A stretch of DNA of 64,000 bases. It comes from Bedellia somnulentella (Eukaryota; Arthropoda; Insecta; Lepidoptera; Bedelliidae). Under the pieces are notes generated by a model, which was not told the DNA's origin, did not search any database, and saw only the letters and a program-made list of their open reading frames with translations. Shown here in pieces: positions 63,229 to 64,000 of this stretch (positions within the stretch are counted from its first letter, which is position 1; each line of letters starts with the position of its first letter). The translations under genes were made by a program, and so were the position numbers. Location of the stretch: the NCBI GenBank assembly GCA_963576735.1, contig OY755178.1, positions 868,001 to 932,000 on the forward strand, read 5' to 3'.

Positions 63229-64000
63229 GTTAAAACATTTTACAAAGATTACACTGCTAAACAGAAGCACAATTGGTGGCTTAAAACTATCTCTTCCAGA
63301 CAACTCTTCAATGGAGAGATCAATACGTTAGTAAAAAGAATAGGCAGATTCACAACTCACATACTCGTGAGGTTATAACTTAATTATTAATTATTTGTTT
63401 ATATATTATATCGTACTTATGTGATTTTCCTATATATATTTTTTTATTTATTCACTATTTAAATCGCTTAGATCATTACTGCCTTCTAGGTATGACTGTC
63501 ATTAGGGAGTGCTTTTAAGACGCGGTACGAGCCTTAATGTCACAATCAGAACTACTATGGTGGTTGCTATGGAAATATATTATACTGTATGGGACCCCAT
63601 GTATCAAGTTTATATAAAAATGCTTCAACAAAATCGAAATAAGTGTATTAAACACCTCACTATAGATTTCCATATTTAGACAAACTTCCTAACTTCATCA
63701 TCATCATCATCATCATCAGCCACTGGACGTTCTAACTTTAAAACCCTTAAGATGTACAAAGGACACTAGGGATCAACTAATTTTATTGAAAACCATCCAT
63801 AAAAAGGACTTGTAATCAAGGTTAAACTTCAGCTGTTCGTCCTACAATACTAGAATCCGATTCACATTCCGCACCCCATTTTCCGAATATGACATTTTTT
63901 CTTTTTTTATTGAGCATTTATTCATTTTAAATACTTTTGTAAACAGTTGGACTTTGTTGAATCAGCCGATCAACCCTTAATGTTCGAGTCCTAAAACTTT
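63229..64000. other. AT-rich stretch with ATC microsatellite
   Basis: (ATC)n at 63699-63717 followed by 'AGCCACTGGACG', a motif common beside lepidopteran repeats. No gene is supported. Confidence 0.4.

Overview
The window looks like a gene-poor, AT-rich piece of an insect nuclear genome, most likely a moth or butterfly (Lepidoptera). The taxon is inferred from repeat motifs I recognise as common in Lepidoptera: the element opening 'CCGACTTCAAAAAAGGAG' near 12950, the tRNA-derived SINE with a 'CGAGGGCACGTT' core at 62.8-63.2 kb (a decayed relative lies at 11.95-12.18 kb), and 'ATC'-repeat sequence followed by 'CAGCCACTGGACG' near 63.7 kb. There are no operons, bacterial genes or CRISPR arrays. 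I see no complete host gene, only two weak candidate exons, a first exon at about 12.26-12.40 kb and a terminal exon at about 51.9-52.1 kb, both on the + strand.

Almost everything recognisable is transposable-element DNA. 0-2.3 kb: a 5'-truncated CR1/Jockey-type LINE. 2.3-12.2 kb: a mosaic of SINEs, with a TTAA-flanked DNA element nested in a SINE at 7.7-9.3 kb. 13.6-15.6 kb: a complete DNA transposon with an intact 560-aa transposase-like ORF. 16-35 kb: scattered SINEs, RTE-type LINE ends, MITEs and a Jockey-type LINE at 28.6-29.9 kb. 35.5-36.9 kb: an RTE-like LINE with a long RT ORF. 37.8-39.0 kb: a second CR1/Jockey LINE copy carrying a foldback SINE insertion. 42.4-48.8 kb: a Ty3/gypsy LTR retrotransposon on the minus strand, broken by a SINE. 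49.3-51.4 kb: a 46/92-bp higher-order satellite. 53.2-58.3 kb: a second, apparently intact and young Ty3/gypsy element on the plus strand. 58.7-64 kb: decayed LINE pieces, duplicated LTR fragments and a lepidopteran SINE.

Three systems stand out. First, the LTR retrotransposon at 53.2-58.3 kb has gag and pol joined by a canonical -1 slippery heptamer lying directly before the gag stop. Instead of an evident tRNA primer site it carries a 12-nt stretch next to its 5' LTR that is exactly complementary to a place inside the LTR where a transcript could start, about 30 bp after a TATA-like box. This is the layout expected of Tf1-type self-priming. Second, the 2049-bp transposon at 13585-15633 has 12-bp perfect CACTG-type terminal inverted repeats, a TTA target duplication and one intact ORF of a protein family I recall only as 'uncharacterized' multicopy arthropod proteins. 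Third, an RTE LINE and two unrelated SINE families end in one common 3' tail plus a (TATG)n or similar microsatellite, which suggests one LINE machinery mobilises all three.

Coordinates of decayed repeats are approximate (about +/-10-20 bp). Family assignments rest on motif recognition by eye, not on searches. SINE-A, SINE-B and SINE-C are local names used only here.
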